Assembly (NCBI RefSeq): GCF_009193255.1
Contig: NZ_WACG01000001.1
Location: forward strand, 186,001-250,000
Origin: Arthrobacter koreensis
GTDB lineage: Bacteria; Actinomycetota; Actinomycetes; Actinomycetales; Micrococcaceae
Reading direction: 5' to 3'
Length of the DNA stretch: 64,000 nt
The position numbers were made by a program, and so were the translations under genes. Positions within the stretch are counted from its first letter, which is position 1. Each line of letters starts with the position of its first letter. Below the pieces are notes generated by a model. It saw only the letters and a program-made list of their open reading frames with translations, searched no databases and had not been told where the DNA came from. Shown in pieces: positions 38,799 to 48,284 of this stretch.

Positions 38799-38804
38799 AT
38801 CCTA
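38799..38804 (-). promoter_or_regulatory. -10 element of a probable leaderless promoter
   Basis: TAGGAT, then GGGTGC, then the ATG at 38792 of the YcaQ-type gene. No -35 recognised. Confidence 0.5.
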
Positions 38805-38823
38805 GGACCGGGCCCCGGCACCT

Positions 38824-39549
38824 CTACGATGCGGCTTCCACGTTCTGTGCCGGCGCGGCGTCGCGGTAGCCCCGCATCTCCTCGCGGATTTCCTCGGTGC
38901 CCTCGGCGCACTTGGAATCCAGGGTAATGACGCCGTAGGTCCAGCCCCTGCGGCGGTAGACCACGGACGGCGCACCGGTGGCGGCGTCTACGAATAGGTA
39001 GAAGTCATGGCCAACCAGTTCCATGTTGTCGACTGCGTCGTCAAGGCTCATGGGGGCACCCGGGAAAACCTTGCGGCGAATCAGGACCGGGCAATCGCCG
39101 GTCTGCATGTCCTGGTCGGTGGCATCGTTGCTTTCCGCCGGGACAGTTTCAGCTGCTGCGAACTGGGAAGACAGTGGCTCGGACGTGCTGACAGGTTCCA
39201 GCCCGGCAGTCGCAACCCGTACCGGAACGGGGGTGTGGCGCCCGCGGTGTACCTTGCGCCGGTCGCTTGCGCGGCGCAGGCGTTCCATGAGCTTTCCGTA
39301 AGCGAGGTCGAATGCCGCAAACTTATCTGCAGAAGATGCCTCGGCGCGGACCACCGGTCCCCGGCCCAGGACTGTCAATTCCACGGTGAGGGAGCTGTCG
39401 GCTTCACGGACGTTTTCATGCTTGGTGACCCGGGCATCTACCCGCTGCACCTTGTCTCCGAGGTTCTCGACTTTGCCGATCTTTTCGGCGGCGTACTGAC
39501 GGAACCGATCGGATACTGCAACGTTGCGTCCGCTGATCATGAATTCCAT
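38824..39549 (-). CDS. hpf: Ribosome hibernation promoting factor, long form
   Basis: With the ATG at 39549 it has 241 residues. The N-terminal domain (MEFMISGRNVAVSDRFRQY onward, about 1-105) binds the 30S decoding region; a linker (about 110-180) follows; the C-terminal domain (FPGAPMSLDDAVDNMELVGH, VYRRRGWTYGVITL) mediates 100S dimerisation. Two-domain length marks the long HPF. GGAGGG 4-5 nt upstream fixes the start; the frame open to 39642 is leader. It lies upstream of the YcaQ-type gene and secA on the same strand, as in related actinobacteria. Confidence 0.96.
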   Translation of the reverse strand: MEFMISGRNVAVSDRFRQYAAEKIGKVENLGDKVQRVDARVTKHENVREADSSLTVELTVLGRGPVVRAEASSADKFAAFDLAYGKLMERLRRASDRRKVHRGRHTPVPVRVATAGLEPVSTSEPLSSQFAAAETVPAESNDATDQDMQTGDCPVLIRRKVFPGAPMSLDDAVDNMELVGHDFYLFVDAATGAPSVVYRRRGWTYGVITLDSKCAEGTEEIREEMRGYRDAAPAQNVEAAS

Positions 39550-39763
39550 GGTGCCCTCCAATATTCTTCGGTGACACAACAACGGCCGCTGCCAGTTTCC
39601 TTCGCGACCGTTGCCGCAGGACTGCTCCATTTCTTGAAGCAATCCATACCCAACACGTTAGATCACCCGGAAGCTTTATTCACCTTCTGACTTTGGCCGC
39701 TGTTCCGTGGCCGTGCCGTGGGCGGCGGATTTCCGGTGCTGATCCGGGCTCTTCCCGGGCCAG

Positions 39764-40618
39764 CTAAGGGGCCTGGGGCGCCGGGGCTCGGACGGCTGCT
39801 ATGACGGCAGCTCCGGCCACCTGCGCCCCGGCCGCACGCAGGGCACGGGTGGCTTCGGCCAGCGTGGCTCCGGTGGTTAGGACGTCATCTGCAAGCAGGA
39901 CAGTCAGTCCACGAAGGTCCCCCGGATGCCCCGCCGTCATTGTTCCGTGAACGTTCCTGCGCCTGGCACCCGCGCCCAGGGTCTTCTGTGCGCCGGAACG
40001 CAGCGCAAGCAGTTCGGCGACGAGTCGATAGTCCAGTATGCTGCGGATCTCCATGCCTGCCGGGAGCAGTCCCCGCAGGCGTACCCTGGCCAGGATCAGT
40101 TCCAGGGGGTCGTAGCCCCGGCGCGTCCGGCCGCGGAAGCTGCCCGGGACAGGAACCAGTGCCACACGTCCCGTGGGCAGGGAATCCGATGCCGAGTGCA
40201 GCGCCCGTGCCATGGCTTCGGCCAGGATGCCCAGCAGGTCGGTATGCCCGTGGTTCTTGCACGCAAGCACTACGCGTGAGAGTCCCGCCGCGTACCGCCC
40301 TGCGGCTGTCACCGGCAGGGGAACCGGTTCCAGGTACTCAGGGGCGCCGAGGCGCGCCACTGCACCCGGTTCCTTTTCCGCTTCCGGAAGCATTCCGGCC
40401 CCGGCTGACGCGTTGTAGGGACGCAGCGTGGCATGGCGAACGGCGATGCGGCACACCGTGCACAGCGATTCATCCGCTGCTCCGCACACGACGCATTCTG
40501 CCGGCAGAATTACCGCGCGCAGTTCCCGGCACGCGGCCAGGACTGCCGCCGGGCCGGGAGCGGCCAGCCAATCCTCCAGGGCCGGGAGATATGCCATACG
40601 CCCATGTTCCCGGTGCAT
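39764..40618 (-). CDS. ComF-family phosphoribosyltransferase-like protein
   Basis: 284 residues from the first ATG, 277 if the ATG at 40597 is used. An N-terminal zinc-finger-like Cys pattern (CVVCGAADESLCTVC) and a C-terminal PRTase domain with VLLADDVLTTGATLAEATRA, the PRPP-binding loop, are characteristic of ComF, linked to DNA uptake in other bacteria. Other competence genes are not in the window, so the role is uncertain. Neither start has a good Shine-Dalgarno; GAACAT lies 6 nt before the second ATG. It lies between lpqB and hpf, as in mycobacteria. Confidence 0.87.
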   Translation of the reverse strand: MHREHGRMAYLPALEDWLAAPGPAAVLAACRELRAVILPAECVVCGAADESLCTVCRIAVRHATLRPYNASAGAGMLPEAEKEPGAVARLGAPEYLEPVPLPVTAAGRYAAGLSRVVLACKNHGHTDLLGILAEAMARALHSASDSLPTGRVALVPVPGSFRGRTRRGYDPLELILARVRLRGLLPAGMEIRSILDYRLVAELLALRSGAQKTLGAGARRRNVHGTMTAGHPGDLRGLTVLLADDVLTTGATLAEATRALRAAGAQVAGAAVIAAVRAPAPQAP

Positions 40619-40702
40619 GGGATACGGCCGGAAAGCCGCGCTCCGGATGGGGATACCGGGGCGCCTTGGACGACGCTCCGCCGACTGTGGAGGGTTGGAG
40701 CG

Positions 40703-42415
40703 CTAGCCGGGGAAGGCGGGGTCCCGAATGCCGTCAATTTCGCGGATCCAGCCGTTGCCCAGCTTCTTGTACACAGCCTCAGCCGTCTGCAGGAACAGGT
40801 CATCCGGACCGTCTCCGCCGCTGATGCTGAAGCTTCCATCCCAGCCGGCCAGTTCCTGGTTGTCCTTCGCGGGGTCAAGAATCACGGGGGTCAGCGACTC
40901 GTCCTGTCCCCGCTGGAGGGCAGCAACCGTCGTCTCGCCCACCCACACCGCAGTAGCGACGGGCTCAGACGTCCACAGTTCGAGCGGAGTGGTCAGGGTC
41001 TGCGGCGCACCGCTGGAAGAGCGAACGACGCCCGCGATCAGGACACGGGAAGCACCGTCCTGTTCCACGACCAGCAGGGCCCGGGCACCGTCACGCGAAA
41101 TCCTGAGGTCCCGGACCTTCATGTCTCCCAGCCAGGAGGGGGTCAGGCCTGCCTGGGTGGACGCGGCGAGGTCCGGTCCCACGGCAATGAGCCGGCTGCC
41201 TTCGCCCTGCGCAGACGCAGACCAGATCCATCCCTCCGGGTCGATGCTTGGCCCGGAGAGGGACTTGCCGGTCGCCACGGTTGCAACGTCCTTATCCGGC
41301 CCGGTGACCAGCAGCGTTCCGCGGTCCCCGGAGAGGAATGCAATGGTGTCCATCTCTCCGACGGACACTGCCGGTTCCCTGGGGTCGTACGAGGAAACGT
41401 CCGGCAGGTTGCTGATCTCCTGGGCCTGCCGGTCGCGGAAGAAGACGATGTCCTCACCCTGGATCCCAATCTGGGTCTTCCCCACCCTGGGATCATCCTC
41501 CGCCGGGACCAGCTCGCTGCTGGGCGGACCAAGGTCGACTTCCCGCTGGTTCACGGTCATCTCTACGGAGTTGACGTTGTTGAGCTGGCGGAGGTTTTGT
41601 TCCAGCTGCAGTTTCATCTGCTGGCGGTTGAGGTCCGTGGAGTCCTCCAGGACGTCCGCCGCGAAGTCGACGGAAGCCACACCGGAAACCACCGGAACAG
41701 CTTCCCGGGCAAGCTGGGTTTCCACCGGGAAGGCACTCGTGACGGCCCCTTCCAGGTAGGGCGCCGGTCCGGCAAGCATCGCGTTGACGACGGACGCCGC
41801 CATGCCGGAGCGCTGGACGAACCAGCGTGTGTCCGGGACCCAGTAACGGTAGGTGCTGGAGTAGAAGTAGAGATTATGGGCACGGAAGATGATCGGGAAG
41901 GTGATATCCGAGATCATGATGCCGTTGGGGATGCCGCTGATACGCCATTGGCCTTCCTGCTGCACAAGGCGGACCTGGATGGTCTCGGTTGTCCCGGGGG
42001 CCGACTCGGTTCGGATGCCCTGGGCGTTGACGGACGCAACCACTTCGAGCTGGATCTGGAAGACGTTGGGCTCCGGCATCGGTACGATGTTGGGGTCGGC
42101 GCCGTAGATCACGACGCGTTCGTTGGGAACCCAGGAGGAGGCCAGTTCAGGGGTCAGGAATTCCCGGGCCGCTGTGTAGTCCTCCCCCGCGCCCACGCCC
42201 GCGTCAATGAAGCCCCCTATGATTCCCTGTGGAGAATCGTCCTCCACCGGGCCGGGCGGGCTGTAGCTGAGTTGCTGCGTCAGTGAGCTGCCGCCGGCGC
42301 TGGCTGTCGCCGTGCCTACCGGCCCGACGGTGGGGATGGACGAGCAGCCGGCCAGGAATACCAGTGCGGAGAGGAAAGCCGCGGCCGCTGCCAGCCACCT
42401 GCGGGCCCTAAGCAT
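40703..42415 (-). CDS. lpqB: Lipoprotein LpqB, MtrAB accessory protein
   Basis: With the ATG at 42415 it has 570 residues. A signal peptide with lipobox LVFLAGCSS (Cys about 24) anchors it outside the membrane; a GerMN domain (about 190-305) and a C-terminal beta-propeller-like region follow. In mycobacteria LpqB interacts with the MtrB sensor and influences its signalling. GGGAGG just upstream decides this start; the frame open to 42661 lies inside mtrB. Its ATG overlaps the mtrB stop by 8 nt, so translation is coupled in the mtrA-mtrB-lpqB operon. Confidence 0.95.
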   Translation of the reverse strand: MLRARRWLAAAAAFLSALVFLAGCSSIPTVGPVGTATASAGGSSLTQQLSYSPPGPVEDDSPQGIIGGFIDAGVGAGEDYTAAREFLTPELASSWVPNERVVIYGADPNIVPMPEPNVFQIQLEVVASVNAQGIRTESAPGTTETIQVRLVQQEGQWRISGIPNGIMISDITFPIIFRAHNLYFYSSTYRYWVPDTRWFVQRSGMAASVVNAMLAGPAPYLEGAVTSAFPVETQLAREAVPVVSGVASVDFAADVLEDSTDLNRQQMKLQLEQNLRQLNNVNSVEMTVNQREVDLGPPSSELVPAEDDPRVGKTQIGIQGEDIVFFRDRQAQEISNLPDVSSYDPREPAVSVGEMDTIAFLSGDRGTLLVTGPDKDVATVATGKSLSGPSIDPEGWIWSASAQGEGSRLIAVGPDLAASTQAGLTPSWLGDMKVRDLRISRDGARALLVVEQDGASRVLIAGVVRSSSGAPQTLTTPLELWTSEPVATAVWVGETTVAALQRGQDESLTPVILDPAKDNQELAGWDGSFSISGGDGPDDLFLQTAEAVYKKLGNGWIREIDGIRDPAFPG

Positions 42416-44138
42416 TGTGGTCCTCCCTCTGTGCGGATTCGGCGGCGGTGAGCGCCTTCGGCGGCGACGGGAGCGGGGTATCCTGCGGCGAGAGAGGAAC
42501 CGGCGACGCGGCAAAGCTCTCACCGTGCCGGCGCGGGAGGGTGAGGCGGAAGCACGCGCCGTTGCCGGGGCTGCCCCACGCTTCGAGCCACCCGGCGTGA
42601 AGCCTTGCGTCTTCGGCAGCGATCGCCAGCCCAAGCCCGCTGCCGCCGGTTGTCCTCGCACGGGCTGGGTCAGCCCGCCAGAACCTGTCGAACACCCGGG
42701 CTGCGTCGTCCTCGCTCATGCCGATGCCGTAGTCGCGCACGGCGACGCCTACGGCATCCGCGTTCGTCGCGACGGCGATTTCCACCGGTTTGCCTTCGCC
42801 GTGTTCCAGCGCGTTCACCACGAGGTTGCGCACGATCCGTTCGATTCGGCGCGGATCGGCGTCGACCACTACCCGAGCCTCCCGGCAGACGATGCGCACC
42901 TCTGAGCCGTTGTTGATCGCCAGCGGTTCGGTGGCTTCCACGACGTCCCGGACAATCCCGAGGATGTCTGCCGCTTCAAGGTCGGGCTCCGCCGCACCCG
43001 CATCGAAGCGGCTGATCTCCAGGAGATCAGCCAGCAGCGCCTGGAAGCGCTCAACCTGGTGGTAGAGCAGCTCGGTGGAGCGCTTCGACATGGGGTCGAA
43101 GCCATCTCTGGCGTCGTAAAGCACCTCCGCCGCCATCCGCACCGTGGTCAGCGGAGTCCGGAGCTCGTGCGACACGTCAGAGACGAATCCCTGCTGCATC
43201 CTGGAGAGCTGTGCCAGCTGGGTGATCTGGTCCTGGAGCGTCGCCGCCATGTGGTTGAAGGAAGCAGCCAGCCGGGCGACTTCGTCTTCGCCCTTGACCT
43301 CCATGCGTTCCTGCAGTTCACCGGCCGCGAGCTTCTCCGATACCGACGCCGCGGCGCTGACGGCGCCCACGCCGGCCTTGGTCACGACCCAGGCAATGGT
43401 TCCGATGATCGCCAGGAGCAGCCCGCCGGCTATCCACAGGATGCGGTGGATGTCATCGAGGGTCTGCTGCATGGTGTCCAGGTCATAGACCAGGTAAAGC
43501 GCATATTCGGACCGGTCCGGGGGCAGGGTGACCTTGGTACCGAAGGCGAGCCCGGGTTCACCGTGCTCCAGGGCCATGGCGGACCAGTGGACAACGTCTT
43601 CCCCGTCAGGGTCGAGTCCTTCCACGGCATCGCTCAGCGGCCCGGGAATACTGCCTGCCGTGATGCGGTCTCCGAGCGTTGCCACGAAGAGGTTTTCCTG
43701 GTCCGGCAGCGGCGCGAGCAAGTACCGGCGAGGTGTCTCCGCACCCCGTCCCTCCAGCAGCGACAGGGTGTTGGAGACCAGCCGCTCGGTTCCTTCCCGG
43801 TCCGTCGCCGCCGTCGTCCGGAAGTTCTCCTTGACGCTGCTCAGGCCGGATGTGGCTTCTGCCTTGAACTGGGTGAGCCGCTCTTCATAGAGGGCGCCGG
43901 CGATCTGGTGGGACAGGAACGCCCCAATGCCGCCGGCGGCCACGATCACCAGGAGCAGGGTTGCGAGGACCGTCTTGAATTGAAGCGACCGGCGCCAGCG
44001 GAGGGCGATTTTGGCTATGGTCGCCCGGTGGACCCGCCTGGCTGCACGCCGCAGCAGTACTCCGGTACGGAGCATCCGGGCCCTGGCCCGCCCCCTTGGA
44101 GTAACCGGTGCGCCGATGCCCTCCTCCGTGGAGAGCAT
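42408..44138 (-). CDS. mtrB: Sensor histidine kinase MtrB
   Basis: About 576 residues. Two membrane helices (about 58-78 and 225-247) flank an extracellular sensor domain; a HAMP domain, the H-box FVSDVSHELRTPLTTV and a HATPase with NLVVNALEHGEG, DYGIGMSEDDA and GGSGLGLAIA follow. It phosphorylates MtrA, controlling cell-wall and division genes in actinobacteria. The start is placed at the ATG at 44138, 4 nt past the mtrA stop; a GTG at 44171 overlapping mtrA is possible. Proline-rich C-terminus. Confidence 0.96.
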   Translation of the reverse strand: MLSTEEGIGAPVTPRGRARARMLRTGVLLRRAARRVHRATIAKIALRWRRSLQFKTVLATLLLVIVAAGGIGAFLSHQIAGALYEERLTQFKAEATSGLSSVKENFRTTAATDREGTERLVSNTLSLLEGRGAETPRRYLLAPLPDQENLFVATLGDRITAGSIPGPLSDAVEGLDPDGEDVVHWSAMALEHGEPGLAFGTKVTLPPDRSEYALYLVYDLDTMQQTLDDIHRILWIAGGLLLAIIGTIAWVVTKAGVGAVSAAASVSEKLAAGELQERMEVKGEDEVARLAASFNHMAATLQDQITQLAQLSRMQQGFVSDVSHELRTPLTTVRMAAEVLYDARDGFDPMSKRSTELLYHQVERFQALLADLLEISRFDAGAAEPDLEAADILGIVRDVVEATEPLAINNGSEVRIVCREARVVVDADPRRIERIVRNLVVNALEHGEGKPVEIAVATNADAVGVAVRDYGIGMSEDDAARVFDRFWRADPARARTTGGSGLGLAIAAEDARLHAGWLEAWGSPGNGACFRLTLPRRHGESFAASPVPLSPQDTPLPSPPKALTAAESAQREDHNA

Positions 44139-44142
44139 GGAC

Positions 44143-44820
44143 CTAGTTTTGGCCGGCTTTATAACCGACACCGCGGACCGTCAGGACAATTTCAGGTGCT
44201 TCCGGGTCCCGCTCGATTTTGGACCTCAGGCGCTGAACGTGCACGTTCACCAGGCGCGTGTCCGCCGCATGGCGGTAGCCCCAGACCTGTTCGAGCAGCA
44301 TTTCCCGGGTGAAGACCTGCCAGGGCTTCCGGGCCAGCGCTACTAGGAGATCGAATTCAAGGGGCGTAAGCGCAATCCGCTCACTGCCGCGGGATACCGA
44401 GTGGCCGGCAACGTCGATGGTGATTTCGCCAATGGACAGCGTCTCGGGCGCCTTTGAGTCCACCGGGCGCAGCCGGGCACGGACGCGTGCCACCAGCTCG
44501 GCGGGTTTGAACGGCTTGGGAACGTAGTCGTCTGCGCCGGATTCAAGACCCCTAACGACGTCGGCAGTGTCGGATTTGGCAGTCAGCATCACGATCGGCA
44601 CATCTGACTCTGCCCGAACCTGGCGGCATACTTCGATGCCGTCCATCCCCGGCAGCATGAGGTCCAGAAGCACAAGATCCGGCTTGGATCCACGGAAAAC
44701 CTCGAGGGCCTGGGCCCCGTCTGCACAGAAAACGGGGTCGAACCCGTCGTTGCGAAGAACAATGCCGATCATTTCGGCCAGCGCTTCGTCATCGTCTACG
44801 ACCAGTATCCGTGCCTTCAT
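44143..44820 (-). CDS. mtrA: Response regulator MtrA
   Basis: A 225-residue OmpR-family regulator: receiver domain (1-120) with acidic pocket Asp9/Asp10, phospho-acceptor Asp53 in LLDLMLPGMDG and Lys in KPFKPAE, then a winged-helix DNA-binding domain (LTPLEFDLLVAL, EQVWGYRHAADTRLVNVHVQ). Close to mycobacterial MtrA in length and motifs. AGGAAA about 5 nt before the ATG supports the start at 44820; the upstream extension to 44925 is leader. First gene of mtrA-mtrB-lpqB. Confidence 0.98.
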   Translation of the reverse strand: MKARILVVDDDEALAEMIGIVLRNDGFDPVFCADGAQALEVFRGSKPDLVLLDLMLPGMDGIEVCRQVRAESDVPIVMLTAKSDTADVVRGLESGADDYVPKPFKPAELVARVRARLRPVDSKAPETLSIGEITIDVAGHSVSRGSERIALTPLEFDLLVALARKPWQVFTREMLLEQVWGYRHAADTRLVNVHVQRLRSKIERDPEAPEIVLTVRGVGYKAGQN

Positions 44821-45075
44821 GCTTTCCTGTTCCCCGTTACTTCCCGCCCGCCAGGGCATTCGACGTCCTGGGCTGTTCGGCACCCACGCCATTACGTGCG
44901 CTCTCACCGGACATGCGGCAGTCACATACGAGGCATGCCGGAATAGCCCATGTTATCCCTATCATCCCCAAGGGCATATTTTTGCCACGGCCCGCCGGGT
45001 CCCGGTCAGGGCGTCCAGAAACTATAGTCGGACTAGGAGAAACAGAACCAAGTACCACAGAGGCGGGGGACAACC
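44821..45075. promoter_or_regulatory. Divergent promoter region of mtrA and the DUF4129/MoxR operon
   Basis: A 255-nt gap. On the plus strand TATAGT at 45023-45028 is a strong -10 candidate, giving a leader of about 40 nt with GGGGGA before the ATG at 45076. On the minus strand the AT-richer stretch 44950-44985 (with TAGGGA on the reverse strand) is the likeliest mtrA promoter site. No convincing -35 elements seen. Confidence 0.45.
45023..45028 (+). promoter_or_regulatory. -10 element upstream of the polytopic membrane protein operon
   Basis: TATAGT; transcription start expected near 45035, upstream of a GGGGGA Shine-Dalgarno that precedes the ATG at 45076. Confidence 0.45.
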
Positions 45076-46383
45076 ATGAGTCAGGACAATCACAACGAAC
45101 CAGAGCCCGGCGGCGCGTCCCGTCCCGGATCCGGCTCCGAGCCGTCCCAGCCACCTAAGGCCCCCTGGTCCCAGCAGCCACAGTGGGGACAGCAGCCCCA
45201 GTGGGGCCAGCAGCAACCCGGCCAGCCCCTTCCACCCTATGGGCAGCCCGCGCCTCCCGGCTGGTCCAGCCCCTACGGCGGCAGCCCATACGGCCCGGGC
45301 GCGCCCGGCGGCTACCAGCAGGGCCCATATTCCCAGGGCCAGTACAGCGCTCCGCCCAAGCCCGGTGTCATTCCACTGCGTCCCCTCGGGCTGGGTGAAA
45401 TCATGGACGGAGCCTTCCAGGCCTGCCGGCGCAACCCTGCAGCCACCTTCGGCATCGCGGTGCTCATCCAGGCCGTCATCGCGGTATTGACGGTTATCTT
45501 CGGACAGTCCCTGCTGGCCCCGATCAGCGATATTGGACTTGAATCCGAGTTGACCGATGAGCAGGCGCTGTCCCTGGGGACCACCGCGCTCACCGGTGGA
45601 ACGGCCCTGACCATCGTCTCCGCCATCGGGATCCTGCTAATGCAGGGGCTGCTGGTGATCCCGGTGGCCCGGGCCATCCTGAACCTCAAGACCGGTTTCG
45701 GCCAGACCTGGCGCCTGGCCAAGGGGTCCATGCTCAGGCTGGCCGGACTCGGCCTGCTGATGTTCGCCGCAGCCGCCCTCGGCGTAGTCGCGTTCATCTT
45801 CGTTCTGGTGCTGGTCATCGAGTTCCTGGGCCCGCTGGGGATTTTCCTGACGGTGGTCGGCGTCCTCGGCGTCGTCGCCGTCTTCGCCTGGCTGTCCGTG
45901 AAGCTGGCCCTGGCACCTGCCGCCCTGGTGGCCGAGCCGCGCGGGGTCTTTGCCTCGATCGCACGGTCCTGGGCCCTTACCCGGGGCAACTGGTGGCGCA
46001 CCTTCGGAATCCTCCTGCTGACCAGCGTGATCGTCTCCATCATTGTTTCTGTAATCAGCACTCCCATCACCATGCTGATCACGCTCTTCGCTTCTTTCGG
46101 CTCGGCGGAAGCCGGCGCGGACGATCTGACCGCCGTGCTGCCGGTGCTGGTGCTCACCACCGCCGTCTCGGCCTTCTTCGGTGCCATCGGCTACGCCTTC
46201 CAGGCAGCCGTCACGTCACTGCTCTACATTGACCTGCGGATGCGCCGGGAAGGGTTCGACGTGACCCTGATGAAGGACCAGGAAATTGCGGCCGCCTCCG
46301 GACCGGATTTCGTACCCGGCAGGAACCTGCCGCCGGCCGGTTCCGGACAATGGCCCCAGGGCCCGTACACCGGTACGGCCTAG
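45076..46383 (+). CDS. Polytopic membrane protein with Gln/Pro/Gly-rich N-terminus
   Basis: 435 residues. The first ~100 are low complexity, with a tandem QQPQWG duplication and Gly/Tyr/Pro-rich stretches, and are probably disordered and cytoplasmic. The rest contains about six membrane helices, resembling the membrane domain of glycerophosphodiester phosphodiesterase-type proteins (GPDPase_memb); no phosphodiesterase catalytic domain is present. Such proteins recur in front of DUF4129/DUF4350/MoxR/DUF58 operons in this bacterial group. GGGGGAC upstream supports the start. The next gene starts 6 nt after its stop. Confidence 0.8.
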   Translation: MSQDNHNEPEPGGASRPGSGSEPSQPPKAPWSQQPQWGQQPQWGQQQPGQPLPPYGQPAPPGWSSPYGGSPYGPGAPGGYQQGPYSQGQYSAPPKPGVIPLRPLGLGEIMDGAFQACRRNPAATFGIAVLIQAVIAVLTVIFGQSLLAPISDIGLESELTDEQALSLGTTALTGGTALTIVSAIGILLMQGLLVIPVARAILNLKTGFGQTWRLAKGSMLRLAGLGLLMFAAAALGVVAFIFVLVLVIEFLGPLGIFLTVVGVLGVVAVFAWLSVKLALAPAALVAEPRGVFASIARSWALTRGNWWRTFGILLLTSVIVSIIVSVISTPITMLITLFASFGSAEAGADDLTAVLPVLVLTTAVSAFFGAIGYAFQAAVTSLLYIDLRMRREGFDVTLMKDQEIAAASGPDFVPGRNLPPAGSGQWPQGPYTGTA

Positions 46384-46389
46384 GGCTGC

Positions 46390-47070
46390 ATGAGGACAGC
46401 GATCTTCGCTCCCCCGCTCCGCGAGGTGCCGGTGGAGCCCGACGCCGACCAGGCCCGCCGCTGGCTGCAGGACGAGCTTTCCAAAGCCGAGTACCAGGAC
46501 GCCCAGCCGGGCTTTATGGAACGGGCAGTGGCCCGGATCCTGGAGTTCCTCGAGGAGCTCCTTTCAGGCATCCAGGGCGTTGGCGCCCCAGCCGGCATCA
46601 TCCTGCTTGCCCTCGGCGCCCTGGTCATCCTTGTCCTGGCGATCCTGGTGGTCCGCCCGAGGCTGAATGCCCGGAAGAGCCCGGCCGGCCTGTTCGACGA
46701 GACCGGCGCGGACCAGGATGCTTCTTTCCACCGCTCGCTGTCCGAGGAAGCCGCAGGGGCCGGGGACTGGGACACCGCCCTGACCGAACGGCTGCGGGCG
46801 ATCCTCCGCACGGCGGAGGAGAGGGTCATCCTCGAACCGCGTCCCGGCCGGACGGCCCATGAGGCAGGTGCAGCCCTGTCCGCCGTTTTCCCGGCCGCAG
46901 CGGAAGAGATCCTCTGGCTCAGCCGGCGCTTTGACGAGATCCGTTACGGCGGCAGCCGAGCGGCTGAGGCCGACGTGCGGCGTGCCGCCGAGCTGGACGC
47001 CGGGCTGCTCCGCGCCCAGCCTGCCGGCGCGGATGCTGCCGCGCTGCCATCCCTGGCGGTGCCGAAGTGA
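46390..47070 (+). CDS. DUF4129-domain membrane protein
   Basis: 226 residues. One membrane helix (about 60-86) separates a short N-terminal amphipathic part (VEPDADQARRWLQDELSKAE) from a cytoplasmic C-terminal domain of DUF4129 type (ERLRAILRTAEERVILEPRP, then LSRRFDEIRYGG). Its C-terminus overlaps the DUF4350 gene by 4 nt. The DUF4129-DUF4350-MoxR-DUF58 set is a conserved actinobacterial operon; by analogy with other MoxR systems it may act in envelope protein maturation, but no substrate is known. Confidence 0.85.
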   Translation: MRTAIFAPPLREVPVEPDADQARRWLQDELSKAEYQDAQPGFMERAVARILEFLEELLSGIQGVGAPAGIILLALGALVILVLAILVVRPRLNARKSPAGLFDETGADQDASFHRSLSEEAAGAGDWDTALTERLRAILRTAEERVILEPRPGRTAHEAGAALSAVFPAAAEEILWLSRRFDEIRYGGSRAAEADVRRAAELDAGLLRAQPAGADAAALPSLAVPK

Positions 47071-48284
47071 GCGCCGCCGCTCCTCCGGCCGCACAGCCGG
47101 AACACACCGACCGGACCAGCGCAGGATCGGCCGCCGCCTCGTCCGCCCTGCGGAGCCGGCTGCGCGCCTGGCGTCTATGGATCATTCTCTCGTTTGTCCT
47201 TCTTGGCGGCGTCGTGCTGACCCTGCTCACGTCGCAGGACGCGGACCGAGCCAGGCTCTCCGCCTCCAACGCCGCTCCGGAAGGCGCCCAGGCTGCGGTC
47301 CGTGTCCTGCAGGCACAGGGGGTCAACGTGGTGGAGGCGGAAGACTATGCCGAAGCCCTTGGCCTGCTGGGCGAGGGCGGCGCTGCCCTGCTGCTCTTTG
47401 ACCCCAACGAGTACCTCTCCGGCGAGCAGCTCGGCGAACTCGGGGACGAAGCCCAAAAGAGCATCCTGGTGGAACCAACGTTCGCGCAGTTGATGGCCCT
47501 GGCCCCGGACATCTCGCAGGCCGGCCTCGTGCCCCAGGACATCATAGATGCGGGTACCGTCGACGCCGATTGTTCCGCCCCGGCCGCCGAGGCCGCCGGA
47601 ACGGTCTCCGCGGGAGGACTCGCCTACCGAGGCCCCCTAACCTGCTTCACCGTGACCGGCAGCAGCGAACCGGCTGCCGGACTTTTCGCCGAATCCGAAG
47701 TCCATTCAGCCGCCGTCCTGGGGTACACCGGACTGCTCGCCAACGAATCCATTGCCGAGAACGGGAACGCTGCCCTGGCACTGTGGTCCCTGGGCAGTGC
47801 CGAGACACTGGTCTGGTACCTGCCGGTACCGGCGGATATCCCGGCCGGCGACGCACCGGCGAGTCCCTTCAGCCTCCTCCCGGCCTGGGTGGATCCACTG
47901 CTCGCATGGACGCTGGTGGTGGCTGCCCTGGCGGCGTTCTGGCGCGGCCGCAGGCTGGGACCGCTGGCCATGGAACCCATGCCCGTAGTTGTCCGTGCCG
48001 CCGAAACCGCCGAGGGGCGTGCCCGGCTGTACCAGGACAGCCGGGCCCTGGACCGGGCAGCGGACAGCCTGCGGGCCGGCACCATGGTGCGCCTGGCCGC
48101 CCGCCTCCGGCTGGGCCCCGGCAGCTCTGCCGCCGACGTTGTACAGGCGGCAGCGCGCAGCACAGGACGCTCCGCGGCTGAAATCGATTCATTGCTCAAT
48201 CGGCACCGGCCCGTCAGTGACAGCGATCTGGTGGCCTGGTCACAGGAACTTACCTACCTAGAGGAAGAGATCACCGAACCATGA
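47067..48284 (+). CDS. DUF4350-domain membrane protein
   Basis: 405 residues with two membrane helices (about 33-54 and 271-292) bounding an extracellular domain of DUF4350 type (SNAAPEGAQAAVRVLQAQGV, LLLFDPNEYLSGEQL) and a cytoplasmic C-terminal helical region (ARLYQDSRALDRAADSLRA). The extracellular part resembles glutamine-amidotransferase/ThuA-like folds without catalytic residues. GTG start overlapping the DUF4129 stop by 4 nt; its own stop overlaps the MoxR start by 4 nt, showing tight coupling in the operon. Confidence 0.85.
   Translation: MSAAAPPAAQPEHTDRTSAGSAAASSALRSRLRAWRLWIILSFVLLGGVVLTLLTSQDADRARLSASNAAPEGAQAAVRVLQAQGVNVVEAEDYAEALGLLGEGGAALLLFDPNEYLSGEQLGELGDEAQKSILVEPTFAQLMALAPDISQAGLVPQDIIDAGTVDADCSAPAAEAAGTVSAGGLAYRGPLTCFTVTGSSEPAAGLFAESEVHSAAVLGYTGLLANESIAENGNAALALWSLGSAETLVWYLPVPADIPAGDAPASPFSLLPAWVDPLLAWTLVVAALAAFWRGRRLGPLAMEPMPVVVRAAETAEGRARLYQDSRALDRAADSLRAGTMVRLAARLRLGPGSSAADVVQAAARSTGRSAAEIDSLLNRHRPVSDSDLVAWSQELTYLEEEITEP

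Noticed and set aside
42416-42661. Arg/Pro-rich N-terminal extension of LpqB
   Set aside because: It lies within mtrB in another frame; the lipoprotein signal starts at the ATG at 42415, which has a GGGAGG Shine-Dalgarno.
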